A stretch of 16,796 nt of DNA. Source: Candidatus Rokuibacteriota bacterium. Lineage in GTDB: Bacteria; Methylomirabilota; Methylomirabilia; Rokubacteriales; JACPHL01. A program made the position numbers and the translations under genes. Where the stretch lies: the NCBI GenBank assembly GCA_016188625.1, contig JACPHL010000020.1, forward strand, positions 1 through 16,796, in the 5' to 3' direction. Below are positions 1 through 7,135 of the stretch, piece after piece. How positions within the stretch are numbered: the stretch's first letter is position 1; every line of letters starts with the position of its first letter. Below the pieces are notes generated by a model. The model searched no databases, had not been told where the DNA came from, and saw only the letters and a program-made list of their open reading frames with translations.

Positions 1-387
1 CTCGCCCTTGCCAGCCTGGGGGCTACTCCGGCCTCGGCGTGCTGCGACTGGACCCCCCAGGACCGGGAGTTCTGGGACAAGATGTCCGAGAACCCGCAGA
101 AATTCAGCTACGACATGGGGGCCCGGCTGACCCACTTCAAGCTCGGGACCGGGGGCGAAGAGGCGATCGTGACCCCGGAGTCGGCCCAGAAGGACGACCT
201 CTGGCGCCATGTCTTCCAGCACCTCCATGACGGCCCGGCCCACGGCCACGGGCACGACGCCGCCTCGCCCTCATCTCCCCGGGGAGTCCGGCAGTCGCTG
301 AAGCGACCCTCATGGGTCGTCCCACCCCCGGCGTCTCGTCCGCCCCGATTGCGCGGCCCGCCTTCGGGCGGGTCGTCCTCCTGTTGA
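1..387 (+). CDS. Exported protein with His-rich segment, 5' end outside window
   Basis: The reading frame is open from the first base, so the start codon lies upstream. The visible N-terminus looks like the end of a signal peptide (LALASLGATPASA) followed by CCDW, so either signal peptidase I cleavage or lipid attachment at the first Cys is possible. About 75 residues of ordinary charged and aromatic sequence follow, ending in a His-rich stretch (HDGPAHGHGHD) that could bind a metal. The last 40 residues are rich in Pro, Arg and Ser and overlap the following TPR gene by 76 nt. That is long for a natural overlap, so the true C-terminus may be earlier if there is a frameshift; a frame-2 TGA sits at 299-301. 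I do not recognise the family. Its position just before the TPR gene on the same strand suggests co-transcription. Confidence 0.55.
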   Translation, partial: LALASLGATPASACCDWTPQDREFWDKMSENPQKFSYDMGARLTHFKLGTGGEEAIVTPESAQKDDLWRHVFQHLHDGPAHGHGHDAASPSSPRGVRQSLKRPSWVVPPPASRPPRLRGPPSGGSSSC

Positions 388-1460
388 GCGTCCTCCTCCT
401 GACCGCGGGGTTCCACGCCGGGCCCCAGCTCGACCCGGGCGCCAACCCCCTGGAGGCGGTCATCGCGACCTTGGAGACGGACCTCCAGAAGGACGCGAAG
501 AACCCCGACCTCTGGACGACGCTGGGGGTGGCCTATGTGGCCAGGGGGCTCCCGGAGGAGGCCGAGAAGGCCCTCCTGACCGCCCTCGGGATCAAGCCGG
601 ATCACTTCGGGGCCCGCTACAACCTGGGCGTGCTCTACGCGGATCAGGGGAAGGACCCGGAGGCCATCGAGCAGTACCGGAAGGCCATCGCCCTCCGGCC
701 CCAGGACCCCGAGGCGCACAACAATCTCGGCGTCCTCCTCTGGCGGGAAGGGGACTTCGACGGCGCGCTCCGCCACTACGAGGAGGCGACCGCGCTCAGG
801 CCGCACTACTCCCAGGCGCTCTACAACATGGGGGTGATCTACCTCAGCAAGTCCCGGTACGACCGGGCGATCGAGGTGTGGGGTCGGGTCCGGGATCTGG
901 AGCCGCGATCTCCCCTCGTCCACTACAGCCTGGCCGTGGCCTACGGGTTCAACGGGCAGTTCGAGGAGGCCCTCGCGGCATATCGCCGGGTGGCGGAGCT
1001 GGACCCGACCAACCACGAGGCCTACACCAACCTCGGGCTCCTGTACGAGAAGAAGGCGATGGTCCGGGAGGCCCTTCAGGCGTACGACCGGGCCCAGGCC
1101 TTGAAGGCCGACGACATCAGGACGCTCAACGCCCGGGCGCATCTCCTCCGGAAGTTCGGGCGTCTGCCGGAGGCCCTCCGAGATTACGAGACCCTCGTCC
1201 GGCTCAACCCCGAGGACGCGGAGTCCCTCAAGCTCATCGGCCAGATCCACGCGCGGCGGGGGGAGCTCGACCTGGCCATCGACGCCCTCAAGCGGGCGAT
1301 CCAGATGCGGGCGGACTACCCCCAGCTCCACTACGACCTCTCCCTGGTGTACCGGCAGAAGGGGCTCGAGGACGAGGCCCGCCAGGAGTACGCCGTCTAC
1401 CGCCTGAAGTCCCTCTCCTTCGACTCGACCTTCCCGGCGGACGACTACTCCCCCAAGTAG
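312..1460 (+). CDS. Exported or membrane-anchored nine-repeat TPR protein
   Basis: This 382-residue protein has a short basic N-terminus, a hydrophobic segment at about residues 20-33 (VVLLLSVLLLTAGF) acting as signal peptide or anchor, and then about nine consecutive 34-residue tetratricopeptide repeats from about residue 64 to 372. The repeats show the usual W/Y-LG-Y-G-A-Y-A-P pattern, for example ARYNLGVLYADQG and AHNNLGVLLWREG. TPR arrays are protein-binding scaffolds, so a role in assembling or docking an extracytoplasmic complex is likely; no enzymatic domain is visible. ATG 312 is the only good start before the hydrophobic segment. It has only a weak ribosome-binding site (GAAGCG) and lies inside the preceding reading frame. 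The gene is convergent with the cytochrome gene, 33 nt away. Confidence 0.9.
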   Translation: MGRPTPGVSSAPIARPAFGRVVLLLSVLLLTAGFHAGPQLDPGANPLEAVIATLETDLQKDAKNPDLWTTLGVAYVARGLPEEAEKALLTALGIKPDHFGARYNLGVLYADQGKDPEAIEQYRKAIALRPQDPEAHNNLGVLLWREGDFDGALRHYEEATALRPHYSQALYNMGVIYLSKSRYDRAIEVWGRVRDLEPRSPLVHYSLAVAYGFNGQFEEALAAYRRVAELDPTNHEAYTNLGLLYEKKAMVREALQAYDRAQALKADDIRTLNARAHLLRKFGRLPEALRDYETLVRLNPEDAESLKLIGQIHARRGELDLAIDALKRAIQMRADYPQLHYDLSLVYRQKGLEDEARQEYAVYRLKSLSFDSTFPADDYSPK

Positions 1461-1493
1461 CCCGCCGTCCCCGCCAGGCCCCCCGCTCGGTCC

Positions 1494-2009
1494 TCACTGG
1501 GGCGGGACTCCGGCCTCGGGGACCTGGTTCTTCACCGGGGGGAGCGACCGCAGGTAGGCCCAGATGGCGCGGATGTCCTCGTCGCCGAAGGCCTTGAGGA
1601 ACCGCTTCCAGGGCATGGGGTGGCGCAGCGGCCGGCCCTCCCGGTTCACCCCCTCCTTGAGCGTTCGGCGGAACTCCTCCTCGCTCCACGCCCCCAGCCC
1701 GGTCTCGGGGTCGGGGGTGAGGTTCCTGGCGTAGGTGACCGCGCCGCTCCCCTTGAGGTCCTTGAAGGCGCTATTGGTGGGCACGGGCAGGCCGGCCACG
1801 TGCCCGGCCAGGTGGTACCGCTCATCGGGCTCGCCCGTGGCGGTGAGAGGGGTGTGGCACTCCCCGCAGTCGGCGACGTCCTCCACCAGGCGCCTTCCCT
1901 TGGCGACGAGATCGGGGTCCTGGGCGGTCAGCGGCCCCGGAAGCGAGCCGATGCCGAGGGCCAGCAGTCCCCCCAGGGCGACCCACGCCAGGCGCGCTCG
2001 AGCCGACAC
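1494..2009 (-). CDS. Mono-heme c-type cytochrome, exported
   Basis: This is a 171-residue periplasmic electron carrier. A signal peptide covers about residues 1-30 (hydrophobic WVALGGLLALGIGSLPGPLTA). The single heme-binding site is CGECH (Cys48, Cys51, His52), and Met132 in HPMPW is the probable sixth heme ligand. The C-terminal DEDIRAIWAYLRSLPP is the typical last helix of class I cytochromes, like those associated with alcohol dehydrogenases. I chose the GTG at 2009 because a GGAGGGG Shine-Dalgarno sequence lies just upstream and a signal peptide follows directly. The longer open frame further upstream overlaps the neighbouring gene in another frame and is not coding. It is the second gene of a two-gene minus-strand unit, 17 nt after the 150-residue protein. 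Its partner is unknown; the molybdoenzyme complex downstream is one candidate. Confidence 0.9.
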   Translation of the reverse strand: MSARARLAWVALGGLLALGIGSLPGPLTAQDPDLVAKGRRLVEDVADCGECHTPLTATGEPDERYHLAGHVAGLPVPTNSAFKDLKGSGAVTYARNLTPDPETGLGAWSEEEFRRTLKEGVNREGRPLRHPMPWKRFLKAFGDEDIRAIWAYLRSLPPVKNQVPEAGVPPQ

Positions 2010-2026
2010 GTTGCCCCTCCAGCCCG

Positions 2027-2479
2027 CTACTCGATCCGGAACGGCAGGACCTTGCGGTCCTGCGCGGCCCCCAGGAAGAACCTCACGATGGGGTTGATGT
2101 CGGACTGGATCAGGGCGATGGCGCGGTACTGCCCCACCGGGAGGGGCTGCCCATCCCCCCGGTCCTCCAGCCAGGGGAGGGCCTCGACCGAGTAGGTGAG
2201 GGTCTTCCAGTCGTTCGGCCTCATGGTCAGCGGCTGACAGGCCCGGCGGGTGATCGGGGTGTACCGGTTGTCCCGATGGCGCTCCAGCCAGAAGCAGATC
2301 CGGAGCGGCTCGTCCGGGTTCGCCTGGCCCGCGAGGATCTCGTAGTGCAGGCGGAGGTGAAAGGAGCGCCCGGGCTCCGCGGCGGTGAGCTGGGAGGCGA
2401 TGCTCCAGTGGCCCCAGGCCACACCCGGCAGGGCGACCAGGGTGAGGAGGACCATCTTCGCCACCAGCCGCGCCCGCAT
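2027..2479 (-). CDS. Exported 150-residue protein of unknown function
   Basis: The protein begins with a clear signal peptide (basic MRARLVAK, hydrophobic MVLLTLVALPGV, likely cleavage after AWG at about residue 23). The mature part, about 127 residues, looks like a small beta-rich domain, with alternating stretches such as SFHLRLHYEIL and QYRAIALIQSDI. It has two cysteines (62 and 81) that could form a disulfide. I do not recognise the family. The gene leads a unit with the c-type cytochrome, so it may be a cytochrome partner, chaperone or periplasmic subunit; this is inference from position. ATG 2479 is preceded by a G-rich stretch but no textbook ribosome-binding site. Confidence 0.8.
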   Translation of the reverse strand: MRARLVAKMVLLTLVALPGVAWGHWSIASQLTAAEPGRSFHLRLHYEILAGQANPDEPLRICFWLERHRDNRYTPITRRACQPLTMRPNDWKTLTYSVEALPWLEDRGDGQPLPVGQYRAIALIQSDINPIVRFFLGAAQDRKVLPFRIE

Positions 2480-2512
2480 CCCCCCACCCCATACATCACG
2501 GAAGAGTTGTCT

Positions 2513-2529
2513 GGAGGGGGTGTCCCTCC
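2513..2529. repeat. Short inverted repeat in divergent intergenic region
   Basis: GGAGGG and CCCTCC form a perfect 6-bp stem around a 5-nt loop. It lies between the divergent starts of the exported 150-residue protein and the FG-GAP operon, about 30 bp upstream of the latter's -35 hexamer. It could be an operator or a hairpin, but G/C-rich repeats of this size arise easily by chance here. Confidence 0.25.
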
Positions 2530-2560
2530 CGTTGTCCGCGAACGCTCGGCGCCTCCAGGC

Positions 2561-2590
2561 TTGAATCTCCCCCGGGACGCATTCTATGAT
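2561..2590 (+). promoter_or_regulatory. Sigma70-like promoter of the FG-GAP/molybdoenzyme operon
   Basis: TTGAAT at 2561-2566 and TATGAT at 2585-2590 match 4 of 6 and 5 of 6 consensus positions, with an 18-bp spacer, in an A/T-enriched island within GC-rich DNA. Transcription would start near 2597, leaving a leader of about 80 nt before ATG 2680. No other promoter-like site is evident before the four co-directional genes that end at 7906. Confidence 0.6.
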
Positions 2591-2679
2591 ACAGATGACC
2601 TACCCGGAATGCGAATGGGGTTCTGCGTTCGACCTCGGCCGAGGTACCAGGGGGCCAACCATTGACGAGGGGGGGAACG

Positions 2680-4182
2680 ATGAGTCGGGGGCCGTTCATC
2701 CTGCTGGTCGTCCTCGTGAGCGTCGGGGTGCTGGGCTGCGGCCTGGGGGAGGAGAAGAAGGCGGCGCGGAAAGGAGGCTCAGAGATCCCGCTGTTCGAGG
2801 ACCACTTCGGCCATGCGGTGGCGGCGGCCGGCGATGTCAACAAGGACGGGTTCATGGACGTCATCGTCGGGGCCTGGGGGGCCGACACCACCGGGGAGGA
2901 CGCGGGCGCGGCCTACATCTTCCTCGGCGGGCCCCAGGGGATCAAGGGTCGCGGCGCCAAGGAGGCGGCCATCGCCCTGAAGGGGGAGGCCGCGATCAAC
3001 TACTTCGGGTCCTCCGTGGGCGGGAACTGCGACCTGAACGGCGACGGCTTCGCCGACGTCTTCGTGGGCGCGCCGCTGAACGGCAGGGCGGCGAAGGACG
3101 CGGGGGCGGTCTACATCTACTACGGCGGGCCCCAGGGCCCCTCGCCCACGCCGAGTCACGTCATCGCGGGGATCGGCGAGGGCGATCAGTTCGGGCTCGA
3201 GGTCGCGTGTGGCGGCGATCTCAACAAGGACGGCGTGGACGACCTGGCCGTGGGGGCGCCGCTCGTGGACTTGAATATCCCCGGGGACGTGAGCGGGCCT
3301 GACACCGGCGCCGTCTACCTCTTCTTCGGGTCGAAGAACGGGATCAAGGCGGCGTCGGCGAAGGAGGCGGACCGGACCATCCACGGGATCGGCGCGGGGG
3401 ACTGGTTCGGGAACGCGATCGCCCGCGTCGGGGACGTCAACAAGGACGGGGTGGAGGACCTGCTCGTCGCGGCCTACCGGAACGCCCCCGGCCCGCCGCA
3501 GTTGTTCCGGAACGCCGGGGCCGCGTACGTCTTCTTCGGGGTCCCGAAGGAAGGGGTCAAGCAGGAGCGCGCCAGCAAGGCGGATGCGATCCTGCCGGGC
3601 GCGGCCCGGTGGGACCAGTTCGGGGTCTCCCTCGCCGGGGCGGGGGACGTCAACGGGGATGGCATCCCCGACATCATCGTCGGGGCCGACGAGAACGACC
3701 GGCCCGGCAAGATCAACACCGGGGCCGCGTACGTCTACTACGGGAGCCGCCGGGGGATCGGCGGCCTCGTGGACGCCTACCTCTACGGCGACGCGGGCGG
3801 GGACTACCTCGGGACCTCCGTGGCGGGCGGGGACCTGAACAAGGACGGCTTCGGCGATGTCGTCATCGGGGCCCGCGAGAGCGGGGCCGGCGTCGAGAAG
3901 GGCGGCGCGGTCTTCATCTTTCACGGGGGCAAGGAGGGGATCGAGGGAGGTCCCGCTGCCTCCGCCAAGACGATCCTGACCGGCACCGAGACCGGCAGCC
4001 ACTTCGGCTTCTCAGTGGCCGTGCTCGGAGACGTCAACGGGGACGGGCACGCCGACCTGATCGTCGGGGCGCCGGTCCACGAGAAGGCCGGGGCCGCCTT
4101 CGTCTTCTACGGGTCGAAGGACGGCATCAAGAGCCGCAAGGCCACCGAGGCCGATGTGATCCTGCTCGGCGGCTCGAAGTAG
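2680..4182 (+). CDS. FG-GAP (integrin-alpha-like) seven-blade beta-propeller lipoprotein
   Basis: This is a 500-residue lipoprotein. The signal peptide ends in a lipobox VLGC with Cys20 as the lipid site, so the mature protein is membrane-tethered outside the cytoplasm. It contains seven FG-GAP repeats, each with a calcium-binding loop of the D-x-[ND]-x-DG-x-x-D type (GDVNKDGFMD, CDLNGDGFAD, GDLNKDGVDD, GDVNKDGVED, GDVNGDGIPD, GDLNKDGFGD, GDVNGDGHAD) and a following GAAY/GAVY-[IV]-[FY]-x-G strand. Seven blades fit one complete propeller, as in integrin alpha heads. ATG 2680 has a strong GAGGGGGG ribosome-binding site; the upstream in-frame TTG at 2662 is less likely. Such propellers usually serve binding or adhesion. 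This one is the first gene of the operon, 16 nt before the ferredoxin gene, suggesting a structural or docking role with the redox complex. Confidence 0.9.
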   Translation: MSRGPFILLVVLVSVGVLGCGLGEEKKAARKGGSEIPLFEDHFGHAVAAAGDVNKDGFMDVIVGAWGADTTGEDAGAAYIFLGGPQGIKGRGAKEAAIALKGEAAINYFGSSVGGNCDLNGDGFADVFVGAPLNGRAAKDAGAVYIYYGGPQGPSPTPSHVIAGIGEGDQFGLEVACGGDLNKDGVDDLAVGAPLVDLNIPGDVSGPDTGAVYLFFGSKNGIKAASAKEADRTIHGIGAGDWFGNAIARVGDVNKDGVEDLLVAAYRNAPGPPQLFRNAGAAYVFFGVPKEGVKQERASKADAILPGAARWDQFGVSLAGAGDVNGDGIPDIIVGADENDRPGKINTGAAYVYYGSRRGIGGLVDAYLYGDAGGDYLGTSVAGGDLNKDGFGDVVIGARESGAGVEKGGAVFIFHGGKEGIEGGPAASAKTILTGTETGSHFGFSVAVLGDVNGDGHADLIVGAPVHEKAGAAFVFYGSKDGIKSRKATEADVILLGGSK

Positions 4183-4198
4183 GGCCTGGTCGAGGGGC

Positions 4199-4747
4199 AT
4201 GCCGCAGCTGGCGTTGATGATCGACCTGGCGCGCTGCATCGGGTGCGGCTCCTGTGAGGCGGCGTGCAAGCTGGAGCACCGCCTGGGGCCCGACCAGTTC
4301 CGCACCCGGATCCTCACCCTCCCCCGGCCCGATGCGCCCCGGCGGCTCGAGTTCCTCAAGGCCGTCTGCCAGCAGTGCGAGCGGCCGGCCTGCATGCGGG
4401 CGTGCGGGGCCAACGCCATCACCAAGCGCGAGTCCGACGGCGTCGTGGTGGTGGACCCGGAGCGCTGCACCGGCTGCCAGGAGTGCGTCCGCGCCTGCCC
4501 GTACGGGGTGATGAGCTTCGACCCCCGGTACCAGCACGCCGACAAGTGCACCCTCTGCGTCGAGCGCCGGGAGGTCGGGCTCGGCCCCGCGTGCGCCGCC
4601 GTCTGCCCCGGCTACGCCATCAGCTGGGGCCCGGTGGAGGAGCTCCGCGCCCTGGCCCTGGATCGGTCGGCGCGCGACGCGGACCACTTCGGGCTCTCCC
4701 CCTCGACGATCTACCTCGAGCACGTGCCGGCGAGGGTCCCCGCATGA
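4199..4747 (+). CDS. Four-cluster [4Fe-4S] electron-transfer subunit (DmsB/NrfC/PsrB type)
   Basis: This 182-residue iron-sulfur subunit passes electrons between a molybdopterin catalytic subunit and the membrane. Sixteen cysteines fall in four groups: Cys13/16/19/23 (CIGCGSCEAAC), Cys57/60/65/69, Cys90/93/96/100 (CTGCQECVRAC followed by Pro) and Cys117/120/132/136. This is the ferredoxin layout of the complex iron-sulfur molybdoenzyme family, holding four [4Fe-4S] clusters. There is no signal peptide, so it should sit in the cytoplasm unless exported with a partner. Its stop overlaps the start of the catalytic subunit gene (ATGA at 4744-4747), indicating translational coupling. ATG 4199 has GAGGGG only 1 nt upstream, which is too close to be ideal; ATG 4217, just before IDLARC, is an alternative start. 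Confidence 0.93.
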   Translation: MPQLALMIDLARCIGCGSCEAACKLEHRLGPDQFRTRILTLPRPDAPRRLEFLKAVCQQCERPACMRACGANAITKRESDGVVVVDPERCTGCQECVRACPYGVMSFDPRYQHADKCTLCVERREVGLGPACAAVCPGYAISWGPVEELRALALDRSARDADHFGLSPSTIYLEHVPARVPA

Positions 4748-7128
4748 GGACCCCGACCGGGCCGGGCCAGCGGACCGACGAGGGGGTCCTCAGGGCCGCC
4801 TGGCGGGCGCTCCGCCGGGACCTGACCGGGAGCCGGGTCGAGACCTTCCCCTACTCGGCGCCGCGGGAGGGGGTGCTGGGCCCGGAGGAGATCCGCTCCG
4901 GGTGCAACATCTGCTTCAACAGCTGCACCACCCGCGTCTACCGTCGGGACGGCAAGGCCGTGACCATGACCGGCAACCCCGACGACCCGGTGACCGGCGG
5001 GCACCTCTGCCCGAAGAGCCAGTTCCTCATGCAGATGTACTCCAGCGAGCACCGCCTCCTCTTCCCCCAGCGGCGGAGGGGCCGCCGGGGGGAGGGGAGG
5101 TTCGAGCGGGTGAGCTGGGACGAGGCCCTGGACGAGCTGGCCGCGCGGCTTTCTCTCGTGCGCGACCGCGACGGCCCCGAGGCCCTCGCCGTCTTCACGG
5201 GGAGCCGCTCCGGGCTCCTGGCCCTGGACGGGGCCGCGGAGCTCTTCTGTCAGCTCTGGGGGACCCCCAACCATTCGGGGACCAACCCCTTCTGCGGCAC
5301 CGGGCCGGACCTCGCCTTTCAGATGACCCAGGGGGTCGAGGCGGGCGGCAGCGGCAACATCTTCGCCGAGGACGATCTCTGGGCGGCGGACCTCTACCTC
5401 TTCGTCGGGGACAACATGGCCGAGACCCGGCCGGTCAACTTCGGCCAGCTCAACGACCGCCGCCTCCGGCGGGGGGCGCGGCTTTTGGTCATCGACCCCC
5501 GCGAGACCGCCACCGCGCAGAAGGCCGACGAGTGGATCCCCATCCGTCCGGGCACCGACCTGGCCCTGGCCCTGGCGTGGCTCCACCACCTGTTCGCGCG
5601 CGAGCTGGTGGACCGGGAGTTCCTGGCGAGCTGGGTGGAGGGGCACGAGGCGGTCCGGGAGTTCGTCCTGGCCCGGGGCTACTCCCCGGAGTGGGCGGAG
5701 CCGATCACGGAGATCCCGGCCGCGACGATCCGGCGGCTCGGCGAGGAGTACGCCCGGACGCCGCGGGCGGTGATCTTCGCCAACCGGGGGCTCTCCCAGC
5801 ACTCCAACAGCCTCCAGACCTTCCGGGCCCTGCTCATGGTGGCCGCGGCGACCGGCCACTGGGGGCGGAAGGCCGCCGGCGTGATGGCCATCACCAGCGA
5901 CCTCCCCATCAAGGCCGAGGCCCCGCCCGAGCGCCGCCCCGCCACGCGCCCGCGCATCCGCCGCTCGCCCGCGGGCTGGATCGAGGCGATGCGGAGCGGG
6001 CGCCCGTACCCGATCAAGGCCCTGATCATGACCGGCAACCCCCTCTCCCTCTGGCCCGACCAGGCCGCCCTGCGGGAGGGGCTGGCGAGCCTCGACGCGA
6101 TCGCCCACATCGAGCTGTTCCCGAGCGAATCCTCGGCCTGGGCCGACTATCTGCTCCCCGCCGCGACCGGGATCGAGGTCGGGGAGATCAACCGCTACGC
6201 CGAGGACCGCCGGATCGTCTGGATCGAGAAGGTGATCGACCCCCCGGGGGAGGCCCGGCCCGACTACTGGATCTGGATCGAGCTGGGGAAGCGTCTCGGC
6301 TTCGCCGACGTCCTCAAGGAGGAGCACAAGGACCCCGTCCGGCTCTGGGACGAGGCGATGCGCCGGGACCCCCGGATGCGGGGGCTCTCCGCGGCCCGGC
6401 TTCGGGCGTCACCGACCGGGTGGCTCCGCTGGCCGATCCTCACCGAGGACGGGCCCGGCGCCGAGACCCTCTTCCTGCCGGGGTCGGTCTATCCGGGGGA
6501 TCCCGCGGGGCGGCGCTTCCCCACCCCTTCCGGCAAGCTGGAGCTCTGGACCCCGGCCCTCGAGGAGACCTTCCGGCGCTACGGCCTCTCCGCCCTGCCG
6601 GAGTTCTACACCGAGCCCGAGCAGCTCCTCCCCCTGCCCACGATCGAGTACGTGGCGGGGGACGGCGAGGAAGGGGTGCTCTCGCCGGTGTGGGAGACCC
6701 CCTGCCTGGCGGGGGTGGTGCGGATCGTGGCGGAGCCGCCGGCCGTGGACCGGCAGCGCTACGACATGGAGCTGATCACCGGCCGCCCGCCCACCCCGCA
6801 CTTCCACTCCTGGACCCACTGGCTCTGGCAGGCCCAGGAGCAGTGCGCGGACCTCTTCGCCCACCTCCACCCGGACCGGGCGGCCGCGCTGGGGATCCGG
6901 ACCGGGGACCGCGTGCGGATCGAGAGCCCGCGCGGGGCGATCGAGGCCGTGGCCTGGGTGGCCCCGGGGATCCGCCCCTCGGCCGTGTACGTCCCCCTGG
7001 GGTGGGACGAGCGCCAGCCCTATCACCCCTGGCGGCCGGTGAACTGGCTCATGCCCCGGGAGCCGCGCTGTCCGGTCTCCGACCAGGCCAACTTCAAGAT
7101 GAGCCTGTGCCGGGTGTCCCGGGTCTGA
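4744..7128 (+). CDS. Molybdopterin-bis-PGD oxidoreductase, catalytic subunit (DMSO reductase superfamily)
   Basis: This 794-residue enzyme carries a molybdenum (or tungsten) bis-pterin cofactor and one [4Fe-4S] cluster. The N-terminal cluster motif is Cys54-x2-Cys57-x3-Cys61 with the fourth Cys89 in GHLCPK; Lys91 is the conserved residue that often bridges cluster and pterin. A cofactor-binding stretch follows at about 247-275 (LLVIDPRETATAQKAD, then RPGTD), and the molydopterin-binding C-terminal domain covers about 680-790. Cys184 in NPFCGTGPD is a candidate molybdenum ligand, by analogy with periplasmic nitrate and polysulfide reductases; this is inference. I see no twin-arginine signal, so the enzyme should be cytoplasmic. 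It is close in style to the polysulfide/thiosulfate reductase and formate dehydrogenase groups, but I cannot name a substrate. It forms an operon with the ferredoxin and membrane subunits, the latter starting 7 nt after its stop. Confidence 0.92.
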   Translation: MRTPTGPGQRTDEGVLRAAWRALRRDLTGSRVETFPYSAPREGVLGPEEIRSGCNICFNSCTTRVYRRDGKAVTMTGNPDDPVTGGHLCPKSQFLMQMYSSEHRLLFPQRRRGRRGEGRFERVSWDEALDELAARLSLVRDRDGPEALAVFTGSRSGLLALDGAAELFCQLWGTPNHSGTNPFCGTGPDLAFQMTQGVEAGGSGNIFAEDDLWAADLYLFVGDNMAETRPVNFGQLNDRRLRRGARLLVIDPRETATAQKADEWIPIRPGTDLALALAWLHHLFARELVDREFLASWVEGHEAVREFVLARGYSPEWAEPITEIPAATIRRLGEEYARTPRAVIFANRGLSQHSNSLQTFRALLMVAAATGHWGRKAAGVMAITSDLPIKAEAPPERRPATRPRIRRSPAGWIEAMRSGRPYPIKALIMTGNPLSLWPDQAALREGLASLDAIAHIELFPSESSAWADYLLPAATGIEVGEINRYAEDRRIVWIEKVIDPPGEARPDYWIWIELGKRLGFADVLKEEHKDPVRLWDEAMRRDPRMRGLSAARLRASPTGWLRWPILTEDGPGAETLFLPGSVYPGDPAGRRFPTPSGKLELWTPALEETFRRYGLSALPEFYTEPEQLLPLPTIEYVAGDGEEGVLSPVWETPCLAGVVRIVAEPPAVDRQRYDMELITGRPPTPHFHSWTHWLWQAQEQCADLFAHLHPDRAAALGIRTGDRVRIESPRGAIEAVAWVAPGIRPSAVYVPLGWDERQPYHPWRPVNWLMPREPRCPVSDQANFKMSLCRVSRV

Positions 7129-7135
7129 CCCCGGA

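Noticed and set aside
108-1331. 407-residue minus-strand open frame opposite the TPR gene
   Set aside because: It is antisense to a clear repeat protein, has a composition dominated by Arg, Pro, Gly, Glu and Val expected from reverse-reading GC-rich codons, and shows no motif.
2779-4002. 407-residue minus-strand open frame opposite the first FG-GAP gene
   Set aside because: Its repeated DDDV/VLVDV-like phrases mirror the calcium-loop repeats on the coding strand; it is a shadow, not a gene.
2833-4080. Regular repeated DNA (GACGTCAACAAGGACGG-like) as a DNA repeat or CRISPR-like array
   Set aside because: The periodicity comes from FG-GAP protein repeats in one open frame; spacing and sequence vary as coding repeats do.
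4711-6327. 538-residue minus-strand open frame opposite the molybdoenzyme gene
   Set aside because: The plus strand has complete cluster and cofactor motifs; the antisense frame has none and is Gly/Pro/Arg/Leu-rich.
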